64,000 nucleotides of DNA from contig NZ_WUQY01000001.1 of the NCBI RefSeq assembly GCF_009829085.1, positions 1-64,000 on the forward strand, written 5' to 3'. Source of the DNA: Sphingobacterium bovisgrunnientis (GTDB taxonomy: Bacteria; Bacteroidota; Bacteroidia; Sphingobacteriales; Sphingobacteriaceae). Under the pieces are notes generated by a model, which saw nothing but the letters and a program-made list of their open reading frames with translations, had not been told where the DNA came from and did not search any database. Shown piece after piece: positions 9,469 to 20,424 of this stretch. The position numbers and the translations under genes are program-made. The first letter of the stretch is position 1. Every line of letters begins with the position of its first letter.

Positions 9469-10059
9469 TTACATCGTAAAGACTTGGTCTTGTTGGTCTA
9501 AGAATTCGTTTTCTACGATTTCTGGTGAAGGTTCTTCTCTTTCGAATTGTTTTAATTTTGAGTGGAAACCCGCACTTGCTTTAATGATGGCAATACGCGC
9601 ACCACGTACGAATTCGATTAAGCCGTATTTAGTCAATTCTGCAGTCAATCGGTCTATTTCTTCGCGGTGACCTGCTGTTTCGAATACGATGTAATCTGGA
9701 CGAATCACAACGACTGTAGCACCGTATTCACGCAATAAGCGCTCTACGTAAACTTTTTCGTTCACGACTTCCGTTGGTACTTTGTACAAGGCTTGTTCTT
9801 GCCAAATCAATTCATCATTTGTGTTGAAATATGCTTTCAAAACTTCAACTTGTTTTTCAATTTGACGACACAGTTTACGAACCACATCTTCTGATTCGGT
9901 AATCAAAATCGTGAAACGGTGAATACCATCAACCTCAGAAGGAGAGGTATTCAAACTTTCGATGTTGATTTTACGTCTTGAAAAAATATTAGAAATACGA
10001 CCTATCATACCGATAGCGTTTTCTGTATATAGTGTAATGGTAAATTCTTGCTTTTCCAT
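9469..10059 (-). CDS. ilvN: Acetolactate synthase small regulatory subunit
   Basis: IlvN (IlvH type) is the regulatory ACT subunit that binds IlvB and mediates valine inhibition. At 196 aa it carries the N-terminal ACT domain (TLYTENAIGMIGRISNIFSRRKINIESLN region, residues 9-37) and a second ACT-like C-terminal part ending with a short variable tail. It lies 2 bp after ilvB, so translation is probably coupled. Confidence 0.93.
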   Translation of the reverse strand: MEKQEFTITLYTENAIGMIGRISNIFSRRKINIESLNTSPSEVDGIHRFTILITESEDVVRKLCRQIEKQVEVLKAYFNTNDELIWQEQALYKVPTEVVNEKVYVERLLREYGATVVVIRPDYIVFETAGHREEIDRLTAELTKYGLIEFVRGARIAIIKASAGFHSKLKQFEREEPSPEIVENEFLDQQDQVFTM

Positions 10060-10061
10060 TT

Positions 10062-11804
10062 TTATTTTAATCTTATCTCTGATACTGAAGTGCCTTGCGC
10101 TACCATTGGGAATACGTTGTTTTCTTTACCAACCATTACTTCCAATAAATAACCTCCATCGTGATCCAACATTGTTTTCAATGCTGACTCTAAGTCTTTA
10201 CGGTCTGAAATCTTGTTTCCGTCTAAATAGTATGACTTCGCTAAAGCTACAAAATCAGGACTTGTGATGTTTACGAAAGAATAGCGTCTGTCGTGGAACA
10301 ATTGTTGCCATTGACGTACCATCCCTAAGAACTCATTATTCAAAATCAAGATTTTTACTTTAGCACCAAATTGCATAATAGTACCCAATTCTTGTAAGGT
10401 CATTTGGAAACCACCATCACCGATGATTGCCACGACGTCACGATGAGGTGCTCCATACCAAGCCCCAATAGCAGCTGGTAAGCCAAATCCCATAGTACCA
10501 AGACCACCAGAAGTAACATTTGATTTTGAAGAATTGAACTTCGCATAGCGACAAGCTACCATTTGGTGCTGACCTACGTCAGTCACGATTACAGCGTCAC
10601 CATTAGTCAATTCATTCAATACGCGAATTACTTCACCCATCGTCATGATGTCACTAGTAGGATTCAATTCGTTGTATATAACTTCTTTGATTTCTTCTTT
10701 TTCTAAATCTCTAAATTGTTGTAACCAAGCGGAATGATCATTTCCCGAAAGCAAAGCCGTCAATAATGGCAATGTTTCTTTACAATCACCCCAAACAGGA
10801 ACTGTTGCTTTTACATTTTTATCAATTTCAGCAGGATCAATATCTAAGTGAATAACTTTGGCTTGCTTGGCGTATTTGTCCAAACGACCTGTTACACGGT
10901 CATCAAAACGCATACCTACAGCAATAAGGACATCACATTCGTTGGTCATTACGTTCGGTGCATAGTTACCGTGCATACCCAACATACCTACGTGTTGCGG
11001 ATGGTCAGTTTCTAAAGCGCTCAATCCCATTACAGTTGTAGCAGCAGGAAAACCGCCTTTTTCGATGAATTCTTTGAATTCTTGTTCTGCTTTACCTAAG
11101 ATTACACCTTGACCAAAGATTACAAATGGTTTTTTTGCGGAGTTAATTAATGCAGCTGCCTCTTCTACGTATTCCTGACGAACGATTGGTTTTGGACGAT
11201 AACTACGTATGTGATTACAAACTTCATAACCCAAATAATCGAACAACTGCATTTGCGCATTCTTCGTTATATCAATCAATACAGGTCCAGGACGGCCAGT
11301 ACGCGCGATATAAAATGCTTTAGCTAAAACCGAAGGAATTTCTGTCGCATCAGTAACCTGATAATTCCACTTTGTCACTGGACTAGTAATATTAATTACA
11401 TCAGTTTCTTGGAATGCATCAGTACCTAATAAGGACGCAAATACTTGACCTGTAATACAGACTATGGGATTGCTATCAATCATAGCATCTGCTAGACCTG
11501 TTACCAAGTTTGTTGCGCCAGGACCAGATGTTGCGAAAGCGACACCAACACGGCCTGAAGTACGTGCAAACCCTTGAGCAGCGTGAATACCGCCTTGCTC
11601 GTGACGGACTAGAATATGCTTTAATTTATCATTATAATCATATAATGCGTCATAAATTGGCATAATCGCACCGCCAGGATAGCCGAATACCGTATCTACT
11701 CCTTCATGAATCAAAGCTTCCAATACCGCTTGCGAACCAGATATCTGTGTGTTGGCTGCAATGGTTTGGGTTGTCTTTGTTTCTGTTTTCTCCAGTGTAC
11801 TCAT
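10062..11804 (-). CDS. ilvB: Acetolactate synthase large catalytic subunit
   Basis: This TPP-dependent enzyme makes acetolactate or acetohydroxybutyrate. At 580 aa it has all three domains. The N-terminal PYR domain carries VFGYPGGAIMPIYDAL and the catalytic Glu in RHEQGGIHAAQG. The central domain carries FAD-type contacts, including GMLGMHGNYAPN. The PP domain carries the GDGGFQMTLQELGT TPP motif. It precedes ilvN by 2 bp and is separated from ilvD by a 146-bp gap containing an inverted-repeat element. Confidence 0.96.
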   Translation of the reverse strand: MSTLEKTETKTTQTIAANTQISGSQAVLEALIHEGVDTVFGYPGGAIMPIYDALYDYNDKLKHILVRHEQGGIHAAQGFARTSGRVGVAFATSGPGATNLVTGLADAMIDSNPIVCITGQVFASLLGTDAFQETDVINITSPVTKWNYQVTDATEIPSVLAKAFYIARTGRPGPVLIDITKNAQMQLFDYLGYEVCNHIRSYRPKPIVRQEYVEEAAALINSAKKPFVIFGQGVILGKAEQEFKEFIEKGGFPAATTVMGLSALETDHPQHVGMLGMHGNYAPNVMTNECDVLIAVGMRFDDRVTGRLDKYAKQAKVIHLDIDPAEIDKNVKATVPVWGDCKETLPLLTALLSGNDHSAWLQQFRDLEKEEIKEVIYNELNPTSDIMTMGEVIRVLNELTNGDAVIVTDVGQHQMVACRYAKFNSSKSNVTSGGLGTMGFGLPAAIGAWYGAPHRDVVAIIGDGGFQMTLQELGTIMQFGAKVKILILNNEFLGMVRQWQQLFHDRRYSFVNITSPDFVALAKSYYLDGNKISDRKDLESALKTMLDHDGGYLLEVMVGKENNVFPMVAQGTSVSEIRLK

Positions 11805-11813
11805 TTTGTTGTT

Positions 11814-11948
11814 AGTATTAAGATATTAGTATTGAGTATTTAGACTGATTTGTCTAATAATCCTAATTATTTTTTCATGTTATATAAATTTAGTAAAGAA
11901 TATATCGTGGTCTAAAATCTAACTACTAAATACTCTTTACTAAATACT
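11814..11948. repeat. Imperfect inverted repeat built from AGTATTNAGTA-like units
   Basis: The left arm (about 11812-11845) contains TTAGTATT, ATTAGTATTGAGTATTTAG and ends TTAGAC. The right arm (about 11910-11948), read on the other strand, contains AGTATTTAGTAAAGAGTATT and TTTAGAC. A small perfect hairpin, TTAGAC/GTCTAA (11840-11845 and 11852-11857), sits in the left arm. The same unit recurs between atpD and atpC. This suggests a dispersed intergenic repeat family. Confidence 0.5.
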
Positions 11949-11950
11949 TT

Positions 11951-13651
11951 TTATAAATCCGTCACACAACCTTGTGAAGCATCAGCTACTGTTTTCGCAT
12001 ATTTGTACAATACGCCTTTCGTAACTTTCAATGCTGGTTGTGTCCATTTAGCACGACGTTCAGCGATTACGCTATCTTTCACTTTAAGTGTTATTGTATT
12101 GTTCACGGCGTCGATTTCGATAATATCGTTATCTTCTACCAAACCAATCAATCCACCTTTGTACGCTTCTGGTGTAATGTGACCTACTACAAAGCCGTGT
12201 GTACCACCTGAGAAACGGCCATCAGTAATTAAAGCTACCGATTTACCTAGACCTGCACCAATTATTAGTGACGTAGGCTTCAACATTTCAGGCATACCAG
12301 GAGCACCGATTGGACCTTCATTTTTAATTACTACAACATCACCTTTTTGAATGCGTCCAGAAGCAATACCTGCTACCAAATCATGCTCACCATCGAATAC
12401 ACGAGCAGGGCCAACAAATTTCTCACCTTCTTTACCTGAAATCTTTGCTACAGAACCTTTTTCTGCTAAGTTTCCATAAAGAATTTGCAAGTGACCTGTT
12501 GCTTTTATAGGTTCACTCAATGGTTTGATGATAGGTTGGTTGTAATCAATAATAGATTTTACATCAGCCAAGTTTTCTGCAACAGTTTTACCTGTAACTG
12601 TGATACAATCACCATGCAACAAACCGTTATCTAATAAATAACGCAATACAGCTGGTGTACCACCATATTGTTGTAAGTCTTGCATCAAGTATTTTCCTGA
12701 TGGTTTGAAATCTGCCAATACTGGCGTTTCATCCGACATGCGTTGGAAATCATCCTGTGTAATTTCTACACCAATAGCTTTACCTATTGCAATAAAGTGC
12801 AATACGGCATTAGTACTTCCTCCTAAAATGATGATTGAACGAATAGCATTTTCAAATGCTTTGCGTGTCATTATATCCGAAGGCTTAATATCTTTTTCTA
12901 ATAATATACGGATGTATTTACCTGCATCTAGACATTCAGCTTGTTTCTCTGCCGAAATGGCTGGATTTGAAGAAGAATAAGGTAAACTCATGCCCAAAGA
13001 TTCAATAGCTGAAGCCATAGTGTTAGCTGTATACATACCACCACAAGCACCCGCACCTGGACACGTATGTTTGATGACACCTTGGAAATCTTCTTCCGAC
13101 ATGTTACCACAAATCTTTTGTCCTAACGCTTCGAATGCAGAAACAATATTTAATTCTTCACCTTTATAATGACCCGGAGCAATAGTTCCACCATAGACCA
13201 TAATTGCAGGACGGTCTAAGCGTGCCATCGCCATAATAGCACCCGGCATATTTTTGTCACAACCTGGGATAGCGATTAATCCGTCATAGTATTGACCACC
13301 ACAAATAGTTTCGATACTGTCCGCGATGACATCACGAGAAACCAATGAATAACGCATACCATCTGTACCATTACTCATACCATCACTCACACCAATAGTT
13401 CCAAAAGTAAGTCCAACCAGTCCATTATCCCATGTGCCTTTTTTGACGACTTGAGCTAAGTCATTCAGGTGCATGTTACATGTATTACCATCGTAACCCA
13501 TACTGGCAATTCCGACTTGTGCTTTGTCCATATCCGCATCTGTCAAACCAATACCATAAAGCATAGCTTTGGCAGCTGGTTGTGTCTCGTCTTGCGTGAA
13601 TATGCGGCTGTACTTATTTAATCCCTTTTCGTTATCAGATGATGACTTCAT
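11951..13651 (-). CDS. ilvD: Dihydroxy-acid dehydratase
   Basis: IlvD dehydrates 2,3-dihydroxy acids to the 2-keto acids of valine and isoleucine synthesis using an Fe-S cluster. At 566 aa it is of usual length. The cysteine motifs [10 protein letters not shown] and [16 protein letters not shown] are present, and the C-terminal [19 protein letters not shown] signature is complete. Its first 17 bases overlap the end of ilvE, so the two are translationally coupled. Confidence 0.96.
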   Translation of the reverse strand: MKSSSDNEKGLNKYSRIFTQDETQPAAKAMLYGIGLTDADMDKAQVGIASMGYDGNTCNMHLNDLAQVVKKGTWDNGLVGLTFGTIGVSDGMSNGTDGMRYSLVSRDVIADSIETICGGQYYDGLIAIPGCDKNMPGAIMAMARLDRPAIMVYGGTIAPGHYKGEELNIVSAFEALGQKICGNMSEEDFQGVIKHTCPGAGACGGMYTANTMASAIESLGMSLPYSSSNPAISAEKQAECLDAGKYIRILLEKDIKPSDIMTRKAFENAIRSIIILGGSTNAVLHFIAIGKAIGVEITQDDFQRMSDETPVLADFKPSGKYLMQDLQQYGGTPAVLRYLLDNGLLHGDCITVTGKTVAENLADVKSIIDYNQPIIKPLSEPIKATGHLQILYGNLAEKGSVAKISGKEGEKFVGPARVFDGEHDLVAGIASGRIQKGDVVVIKNEGPIGAPGMPEMLKPTSLIIGAGLGKSVALITDGRFSGGTHGFVVGHITPEAYKGGLIGLVEDNDIIEIDAVNNTITLKVKDSVIAERRAKWTQPALKVTKGVLYKYAKTVADASQGCVTDL

Positions 13652-14525
13652 AATTCTCTTGCTCTAATACTAAGTTTTTATATTTTCGTTGGATAGTAGC
13701 ACCAATGCTATGTTCCCATTCTTCTTTGTAAATAATATGATCTACTTGTTTTATCCCGATAATTTCAGCTGCAGTGCCACTTAAGAAGGCACTGTCTGCT
13801 GTGTATATATCTTGGATGGTTAGTTTCTTTTCGATAATATCGAACCCCAACTCTTTACAAATCCCAATTACCGTTTGTCTCGTGATCCCTGGGAATACAT
13901 TGTCTAAAGGCGGCGTATATATCTTATAATCTTTTTCTATAAATAAATTCTCACTTGAAGCTTGTGCGACATATCCATCTTGATCTAATAATAAGGCCTC
14001 ATCATACCCTTGGCGAATAGCATCGGTAGAGGCTAAGATAGAATTGATATATTGTCCAGAAATCTTTGCGTCAATATGAAAAGATTTTGGATTTGGACGC
14101 TCGTAGCTTGAAATGTTGACGCGTAATAAATGTTGTCCCAAATATGGCCCCCATTCCCAAGCTGCCAACATAATATTTGCATCTTCTGAAGATGTTAAAT
14201 GCATATTAGAGCCTGTGAATACTAAAGGTCTTATGTAGGCAGAGCGCAGATTATTGATCTCCAACAATTCATAACACTTTTCAATTAACGTTCTATTATT
14301 CCACTTATAGGGTAATCCTATTGCTTCGCAAGATTTACGCAATCTTTCTAAGTGTGCTTCAGCTTTAAAAATACGCGTGCCATTATGCGTACTGTAAGCT
14401 CTAAGACCTTCAAAAGCAGCATAACCATAATGCAATGACTGTCCAAATAAATCTATACCTGCAGAATTTGCAAGTACGAATTGACCATTTAGAAATATTT
14501 TAGTGTTTTGATTATAGTATTGCAT
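13635..14525 (-). CDS. ilvE: Branched-chain amino acid aminotransferase
   Basis: IlvE transfers the amino group from glutamate to the three branched-chain keto acids. At 296 aa it is a PLP fold-type IV enzyme. The N-terminal [14 protein letters not shown] motif, the PLP lysine in [10 protein letters not shown] (K154) and the ASSENLF and [10 protein letters not shown] segments identify the family. It is the first gene of the operon. The start at 14525 is the only ATG that keeps the conserved FLNGQFV strand at the N-terminus. Confidence 0.95.
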   Translation of the reverse strand: MQYYNQNTKIFLNGQFVLANSAGIDLFGQSLHYGYAAFEGLRAYSTHNGTRIFKAEAHLERLRKSCEAIGLPYKWNNRTLIEKCYELLEINNLRSAYIRPLVFTGSNMHLTSSEDANIMLAAWEWGPYLGQHLLRVNISSYERPNPKSFHIDAKISGQYINSILASTDAIRQGYDEALLLDQDGYVAQASSENLFIEKDYKIYTPPLDNVFPGITRQTVIGICKELGFDIIEKKLTIQDIYTADSAFLSGTAAEIIGIKQVDHIIYKEEWEHSIGATIQRKYKNLVLEQENYEVII

Positions 14526-14635
14526 AATGTTAATTATAAAGTGTCCTTACCCTCCCCAAGCAATGGTGCACTTTCTCGAATAAGATGCTTCGTCAAGTTA
14601 AGACGAAATAAAATTCTTTACAATAGCCAAATATA
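14526..14635 (-). promoter_or_regulatory. Candidate promoter and structured leader of the ilv-leu operon
   Basis: On the minus strand TATATTTG (14635-14628) matches the Bacteroidota -7 element TAnnTTTG, though no good -33 box was found 19-21 bp upstream. The following leader can form TTCGTC/GACGAA (14602-14607 with 14589-14594) and AAAGTG/CACTTT (14569-14574 with 14538-14543). An alternative AAGCA/TGCTT pairing (14586-14590 with 14558-14562) would compete with or cross the second stem. The leader holds a G-rich segment. No leader peptide with runs of Leu, Ile or Val codons was seen. The remaining gap to 14827 shows only AT-rich sequence and an imperfect TGAACC/GGTTCA palindrome (14730-14753). 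Confidence 0.4.
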
Positions 14636-14827
14636 TTATTTTGAAAAAGTTTTTTATTTCGATTTTTGGTATATTTGTTATATATATTCTACTAATTTAA
14701 TTTTGAACAAAATAAAATTTTCCAATAGGTGAACCCAAATTAAAATTGGTTCATTATGTGCTTTGGTGAGAACTTTAGAATTTCTTCAAAATTCTTCCTG
14801 AAATTGGTTTTTGTGCATAAAAAGTAT

Positions 14828-14868
14828 AAAAAAAATAGCCCTTAAAACTTGAAGTCTTAAGGGCTATT
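14828..14868 (-). terminator. Terminator of atpD-atpC
   Basis: A perfect 12-bp stem, AATAGCCCTTAA and its complement (14834-14845 and 14857-14868), has an 11-base loop. On the minus strand it runs into a T-rich tract. It lies 20 bp past the atpC stop. Confidence 0.85.
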
Positions 14869-14887
14869 TAAGCAATATTGTAAATCG

Positions 14888-15136
14888 TTATCCTTGCACA
14901 ATTCCTTCTGCCAAAACGATGATATTGTTGTCCTTTACTTCGACTACACCGCCTTTAATAATAATGACTTCTTCGCCAGCATTACCTTTGATAATGACTT
15001 TGCCATCTTCTAACGTAGAGACAATAGCAGCGTGATCTTTCAAAATTTGGAAAGAACCAGCAGACCCAGGTACTGTAACTGCCGTTACATCACCTTCGTA
15101 AGCTATTTTGTCTGGAGTTATTACTTGTAATTTCAT
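14888..15136 (-). CDS. atpC: ATP synthase epsilon subunit, short form
   Basis: AtpC is part of the F1 rotor stalk. The 82-aa protein covers the N-terminal beta-sandwich (MKLQVITPDKIAYEGDVTAVTVPGSAGSFQILKDHAAIVS region). It lacks the C-terminal two-helix domain that inhibits ATP hydrolysis in enzymes of about 135 aa. Short epsilon subunits of this kind are common in Bacteroidota, so it is probably not a truncation artefact. It is co-transcribed with atpD. The rest of the ATP synthase genes are not in the window. Confidence 0.92.
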   Translation of the reverse strand: MKLQVITPDKIAYEGDVTAVTVPGSAGSFQILKDHAAIVSTLEDGKVIIKGNAGEEVIIIKGGVVEVKDNNIIVLAEGIVQG

Positions 15137-15144
15137 TTTGCTAT

Positions 15145-15221
15145 ATAGTATTGAGTATGGAGTATTGAGTATGGAGTAGAGAAAATCTCATTACCCTATA
15201 CTCAGTACTCAATACTTATAA
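15145..15221. repeat. Inverted repeat with tandem AGTATTGAGTATGG units between atpD and atpC
   Basis: Two exact tandem copies of the 14-bp unit AGTATTGAGTATGG lie at 15147-15160 and 15161-15174. The other arm (15186-15219), read on the minus strand, is AAGTATTGAGTACTGAGTAT plus a degenerate continuation. The whole can fold into one long imperfect hairpin in the atpDC transcript. It resembles the element at 11814-11948. Confidence 0.6.
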
Positions 15222-16742
<1,521 letters not shown>

Positions 16743-16793
16743 TTATTAATCAATTTATTAACAATCTGATTTGTCAGACTGTATTTTGGAATG

Positions 16794-16824
16794 CAAAAAT
16801 AATGTATATCTTATTAAAAGCAAA
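16794..16824 (-). promoter_or_regulatory. atpD promoter of Bacteroidota type
   Basis: On the minus strand TTTG (16824-16821) is followed after exactly 19 bp by TATTTTTG (16801-16794). This matches the known -33/-7 consensus TTTG and TAnnTTTG. The predicted transcript starts about 60 bp before the atpD ATG and includes a small TCTGA/TCAGA hairpin (16765-16778). On the opposite strand TACGTTTG (16857-16864) is a possible -7 element for the divergent peptidase gene, without a good -33 box. Confidence 0.6.
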
Positions 16825-17008
16825 GGGATTGTTAAGAATAATTTAAAATTTATAAATACGTTTGATATATTTAAAATTTGGTGGCTCAATTAAATAATAT
16901 TTTGCCGCTATTTTATAGCAAACAAGTTACTTAATAATGTGTAATATGTTGCTTCAAACATCTAAATTAGTTTGTTAAATTATTCATCTACAACATTAGC
17001 CTTTATTT

Positions 17009-18616
17009 ATGAAGAGAACCATCTTTGGATTCCTTTTGCTCTGTCCGATTATTGGATTCAGTCAATTGAAATATCCTTCTTACACTGACATTCAGTCTAC
17101 AGTTAAGTCGTTTCAAACCAAAGGTTTGGTTTCGCAAACTGTGATTGGGAGAAGTTATGGGAATGAAAACATCGCGGTCATCAAGTTACAGTTGGATGAA
17201 AAGCCCCGTCCTACTTTATTAATTGTGGCAGGAATAGATGGTAAGCATCCTGCAGGAACGGTAGGAGCTTTGCAATTATCTAAAAGTCTTTTGGCTTTGC
17301 CAAAAGATTCCCTACAAACCTTATTGAAGGACAAATCTGTCTGGATTGTACCATTAGTAAATCCAGATGCGTACAAGCGAAATTCTGAATCATCCAATTG
17401 GTATTCGGGGAACAGTCGTAAAGTGGATAACGATAGAGATGGTCGTATTGATGAAGACCCAGCTAAGGATTTGAATGGCGATGGTGTAATTGCGCAGATG
17501 CGCGTGGAATCTCCAATCGGGAATTTTGTAGTTCATAAAGAATATTCTAATGTTCTCGCAGCTGCAGATAAATCCAAAGCGGAGAAAGGAAAATATAATT
17601 TATTTCCAGAAGGTGCAGATCAAGACTTTGATGGTCGATATGGCGAAGATGGAGAAGGCGGCGTGAATATAGATCGCAATTTCACGTTCAATTATCAAGC
17701 ATTTTTACCTGAAGGTGGTGATTATGCTGCATCAGAGCCAGAGACGAGGGCTTTAGTGGATTTTATATTTGCAAACCCACAAATAGCAAGTGTGCTACAT
17801 ATAGGTTTGTCAAATAATTTATCTGAACCTGAAAAATTTGATTCACGCCAAGCGTATGAACGTATTGTGAAATCTTGGAGTTCAAATGATGTTGAAGTTT
17901 CTAAATACATTTCATCTATATATAAGGAAGAAACAAAGTCATTGGGCGAAGCGACTAAATTTGCGAATAGCCCAGGTAATTTTTCCAACACGGCATATTA
18001 TCATTTGGGAAAATTTAGTTTTGCAACACCGATGTGGTGGCCATCTGTTACAGATTCTGCGAAAAATGTAATCAAATCTACAGATGCCAACGAAACCTTT
18101 TATAAATGGGTAAATCAAAATAATGTACAAGGCGCTATACTTCCGTGGACAAAAGTTAATCATCCAGATTTCCCGAATCAGCAAGTGGAAGTTGGAGGTG
18201 TGGTCGATATTTTTCGGAACAATCCTCCTGTAGAGCTTCTGGAGTCATCCGTTAAAGCACATACAAATTTTGTCGTGAAGCTTTTGGAGAATATGGCTAA
18301 GTTAACATTCGATGCTCCAAAGGTCACTTCTTTAGGAAATGATGTTTTCAGAGTTGAATTGTCTGTGATGAATGTAGGTAATATGCCTACCTATCCAGAA
18401 ATAGGAGATCGTATTCGTTTTGTGTCTAGATTTAAGACTGTTTGTGATTTGCAAAATGGTCAACAATTTTTGAGTGGAAAGCGACTACAACTATACCCTT
18501 CACTACCTGCTGGAGGTGCTCAAACATTTACATGGTTGATAAAAGGTAAAGGTACGGTGAAAATACAAGCAGGATGTCCAACTTCTGGTGAAGAATTAAT
18601 CGAAGTAAAACTTTAA
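17009..18616 (+). CDS. Exported M14 carboxypeptidase-like protein, probably catalytically inactive
   Basis: This 535-aa protein has a signal peptide (MKRTIFGFLLLCPIIGFSQ). The M14 fold is recognisable (VIGRSYGNENIAVIKL, IVPLVNPDAYKRN, VNIDRNFTFNY, a late His in SVLHIGLSN). The zinc motif HxxE is degraded to HPAG (H80, with Gly at the Glu position). The segment expected to carry the catalytic Glu reads FATPMWWPS with no Glu. Two DxDxDG-like acidic loops (DNDRDGRIDEDP and DLNGDGV) are inserted between the zinc-binding and substrate-binding parts. It may be a non-catalytic partner or binding protein for the intact M14 enzyme encoded 11 bp downstream. Inactivity is inferred from motifs only. Confidence 0.75.
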   Translation: MKRTIFGFLLLCPIIGFSQLKYPSYTDIQSTVKSFQTKGLVSQTVIGRSYGNENIAVIKLQLDEKPRPTLLIVAGIDGKHPAGTVGALQLSKSLLALPKDSLQTLLKDKSVWIVPLVNPDAYKRNSESSNWYSGNSRKVDNDRDGRIDEDPAKDLNGDGVIAQMRVESPIGNFVVHKEYSNVLAAADKSKAEKGKYNLFPEGADQDFDGRYGEDGEGGVNIDRNFTFNYQAFLPEGGDYAASEPETRALVDFIFANPQIASVLHIGLSNNLSEPEKFDSRQAYERIVKSWSSNDVEVSKYISSIYKEETKSLGEATKFANSPGNFSNTAYYHLGKFSFATPMWWPSVTDSAKNVIKSTDANETFYKWVNQNNVQGAILPWTKVNHPDFPNQQVEVGGVVDIFRNNPPVELLESSVKAHTNFVVKLLENMAKLTFDAPKVTSLGNDVFRVELSVMNVGNMPTYPEIGDRIRFVSRFKTVCDLQNGQQFLSGKRLQLYPSLPAGGAQTFTWLIKGKGTVKIQAGCPTSGEELIEVKL

Positions 18617-18627
18617 CGTGTAGCCTA

Positions 18628-20388
18628 ATGAAAATTAAATATATTATTCTATCTCTGTGTTTTAGCCTAGTAGGTCATTATGGTTCGGCACAGAATAAAT
18701 CTCCAGAAATAGATGTGCCAGGACTTCGCGCGGTTGGTTCGCCTGCAAATCCTAAAGTGCCGATGAATTGGAATCGTTATCACGACAATAAGCAAATCGA
18801 GCAATTCTGTAAAGATTTGCAAAAGGCGTATCCTGATTTGGTGAAATACGAATCTATTGGTAAATCGTTTGAAGGTCGTGATATATATGTATTAACGATT
18901 TCTGCTTTAAAAGAAGGGGTAACAGATCGTAAGCCGGGACTTTGGATTGATGGGAATATTCATGCAAATGAATTGCAGGGCTCTGAAATAGCGATGTATA
19001 CGGCTTGGTATCTTGCAGAAAACTACCATCAAGTTCCTTTTATAAAAGAAGTGCTTCGTGATAAAGTGTTTTATATCGCACCTACAATAAATCCAGATTC
19101 GCGCGATTATTTCATTTATGAACCGAATACGATGCATTCCTCACGTACCGGTCGTCGTCCTTTTGATAATGATGGAGATGGTCTTATTGCGGAAGATTTG
19201 TACGATGATTTGGATGGTGATGGTCACATCGTCATGATGCGTCGCAAATCAAAAACGGGACGTTATAAAGTAGATCACGATAATCCAAATCGCATGGTAT
19301 TGGCAAAAGCAGGAGAAGTGGGGGAGTATGAAATGTTGGGTTTTGAAGGTATAGATAATGATGGAGATGGGTTAGTAAATGAAGATATTACAGGTACATA
19401 TGATCCAAATAGAGATTGGGGGTGGAATTGGCAACCGAACTACGTGCAGAGTGGAGCTTTATATTACCCAGGCACATTGCCAGAAACGATGGCAGTGAAG
19501 GATTTCTTTTTCAAGCATACTAATATTGCGGGAGCGCAATCGTATCACAACTACGGTGGAATGATCTTACGCGGTCCAGGTGCAGCAGAGGACGAACGAT
19601 TCTACTCACGTAAGGATGTGCAGGTCTATGACGCTTTGGGAAAAACAGGTGAGAAAATGCTGCCTGGTTACAATTATATTGTGATTCACAAAGATTTGTA
19701 TACTGTTTTTGGTGGGGAAATAGACTTTTTTGCTTTAGGTAGAGGTATTTATACATTCTCAAATGAGTTGATGACAACATTCAAATTGTTTAATAACAAG
19801 GATGAGGTTTCTAACCGTCAAAATTCAGAATATTTTGAATTCGATAAATTGCTTCTGTTTGGTGATGCTTATGTGCCTTGGAAGGAATTTGATCACCCAC
19901 AATTTGGCAAAATAGAAATTGGCGGTGCGAAGAAAAATTACACCCGTAATCATCCAGGTTTCTTATTGCTAGAAGATGCGCATCGCAATGCTGCATTTAC
20001 CATTTATCATGGATATCATACACCTAAGTTGGAATTTAATGATATAGAAGTGAAATCTTTGGGGAATAATCTTTTTGAAGTCAAAGCCTCTGTGTGGAAT
20101 AGTCGTATTATTCCGACCCATTCAGATCATGATGTGCGCAATAAAATCAATAGACCTAACTATATCAGTATAAGTGGTGTAGAGGTAATTGCTGGCATGC
20201 GTATTATCAACAATGATTTTAATGTTACAGAAGACCAAAAATTCAAACCCGAACGAATAGAAATCCCTGCTATTGATGGGATGTCCGAAGTCAAAGTCAA
20301 ATGGATTGTAAAAGGAAATCCGAATAAAGCTAAAATCACTGTAGATAGTGAAAAAGGAGGTGTGATAGAAAAAGAGGTGAAAAGCTAA
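18628..20388 (+). CDS. Exported M14 zinc carboxypeptidase
   Basis: This 586-aa protein has a signal peptide ending near GSAQ. The zinc ligands are intact, with H112-A-N-E115 in IDGNIHANELQGSE and the third His in GAQSYHNYGGMI. The substrate-binding Arg (NPDSRDYF, DPNRDWGWNW) and the catalytic Glu in IYTFSNELMTTF are present. Like its upstream neighbour it carries inserted Asp-rich calcium-loop-like motifs (DNDGDGLIAEDL, DLDGDGHIVMMR, DNDGDGLVNED). It should remove C-terminal residues from peptides in the periplasm or outside. It is paired with the degenerate paralogue (11-bp gap) and followed by a bidirectional terminator. Confidence 0.88.
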   Translation: MKIKYIILSLCFSLVGHYGSAQNKSPEIDVPGLRAVGSPANPKVPMNWNRYHDNKQIEQFCKDLQKAYPDLVKYESIGKSFEGRDIYVLTISALKEGVTDRKPGLWIDGNIHANELQGSEIAMYTAWYLAENYHQVPFIKEVLRDKVFYIAPTINPDSRDYFIYEPNTMHSSRTGRRPFDNDGDGLIAEDLYDDLDGDGHIVMMRRKSKTGRYKVDHDNPNRMVLAKAGEVGEYEMLGFEGIDNDGDGLVNEDITGTYDPNRDWGWNWQPNYVQSGALYYPGTLPETMAVKDFFFKHTNIAGAQSYHNYGGMILRGPGAAEDERFYSRKDVQVYDALGKTGEKMLPGYNYIVIHKDLYTVFGGEIDFFALGRGIYTFSNELMTTFKLFNNKDEVSNRQNSEYFEFDKLLLFGDAYVPWKEFDHPQFGKIEIGGAKKNYTRNHPGFLLLEDAHRNAAFTIYHGYHTPKLEFNDIEVKSLGNNLFEVKASVWNSRIIPTHSDHDVRNKINRPNYISISGVEVIAGMRIINNDFNVTEDQKFKPERIEIPAIDGMSEVKVKWIVKGNPNKAKITVDSEKGGVIEKEVKS

Positions 20389-20424
20389 CAAAAAATCGGG
20401 CTGCATCTGCAGCCCGATTTTTTG
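20389..20424. terminator. Bidirectional terminator between the M14 genes and araR
   Basis: A perfect 17-bp inverted repeat (20389-20405 and 20408-20424) has a GC-rich core, TCGGGCTGCA, flanked by A and T runs on both sides. It can end the plus-strand M14 transcript and the minus-strand araR transcript, whose stop is at 20425. Confidence 0.9.

Noticed and set aside
14526-14640. SAM-I or T-box riboswitch before ilvE
   Set aside because: Some short strings resemble a SAM-I helix, but the GCAACC-type core and full junction are missing, and no T-box TGGNACC motif is present. It is kept only as an unclassified leader.
14508-14732. Plus-strand reading frame of 74 codons over the ilvE leader
   Set aside because: It is AT-rich, resembles no known protein and overlaps the ilvE start and leader on the other strand. 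It is more likely non-coding.
17009-18616. First M14 gene as a pseudogene
   Set aside because: The frame is full-length with a signal peptide and conserved fold segments, and no frameshift or stop is present. Loss of catalytic residues alone points to a pseudoenzyme, not a broken gene.
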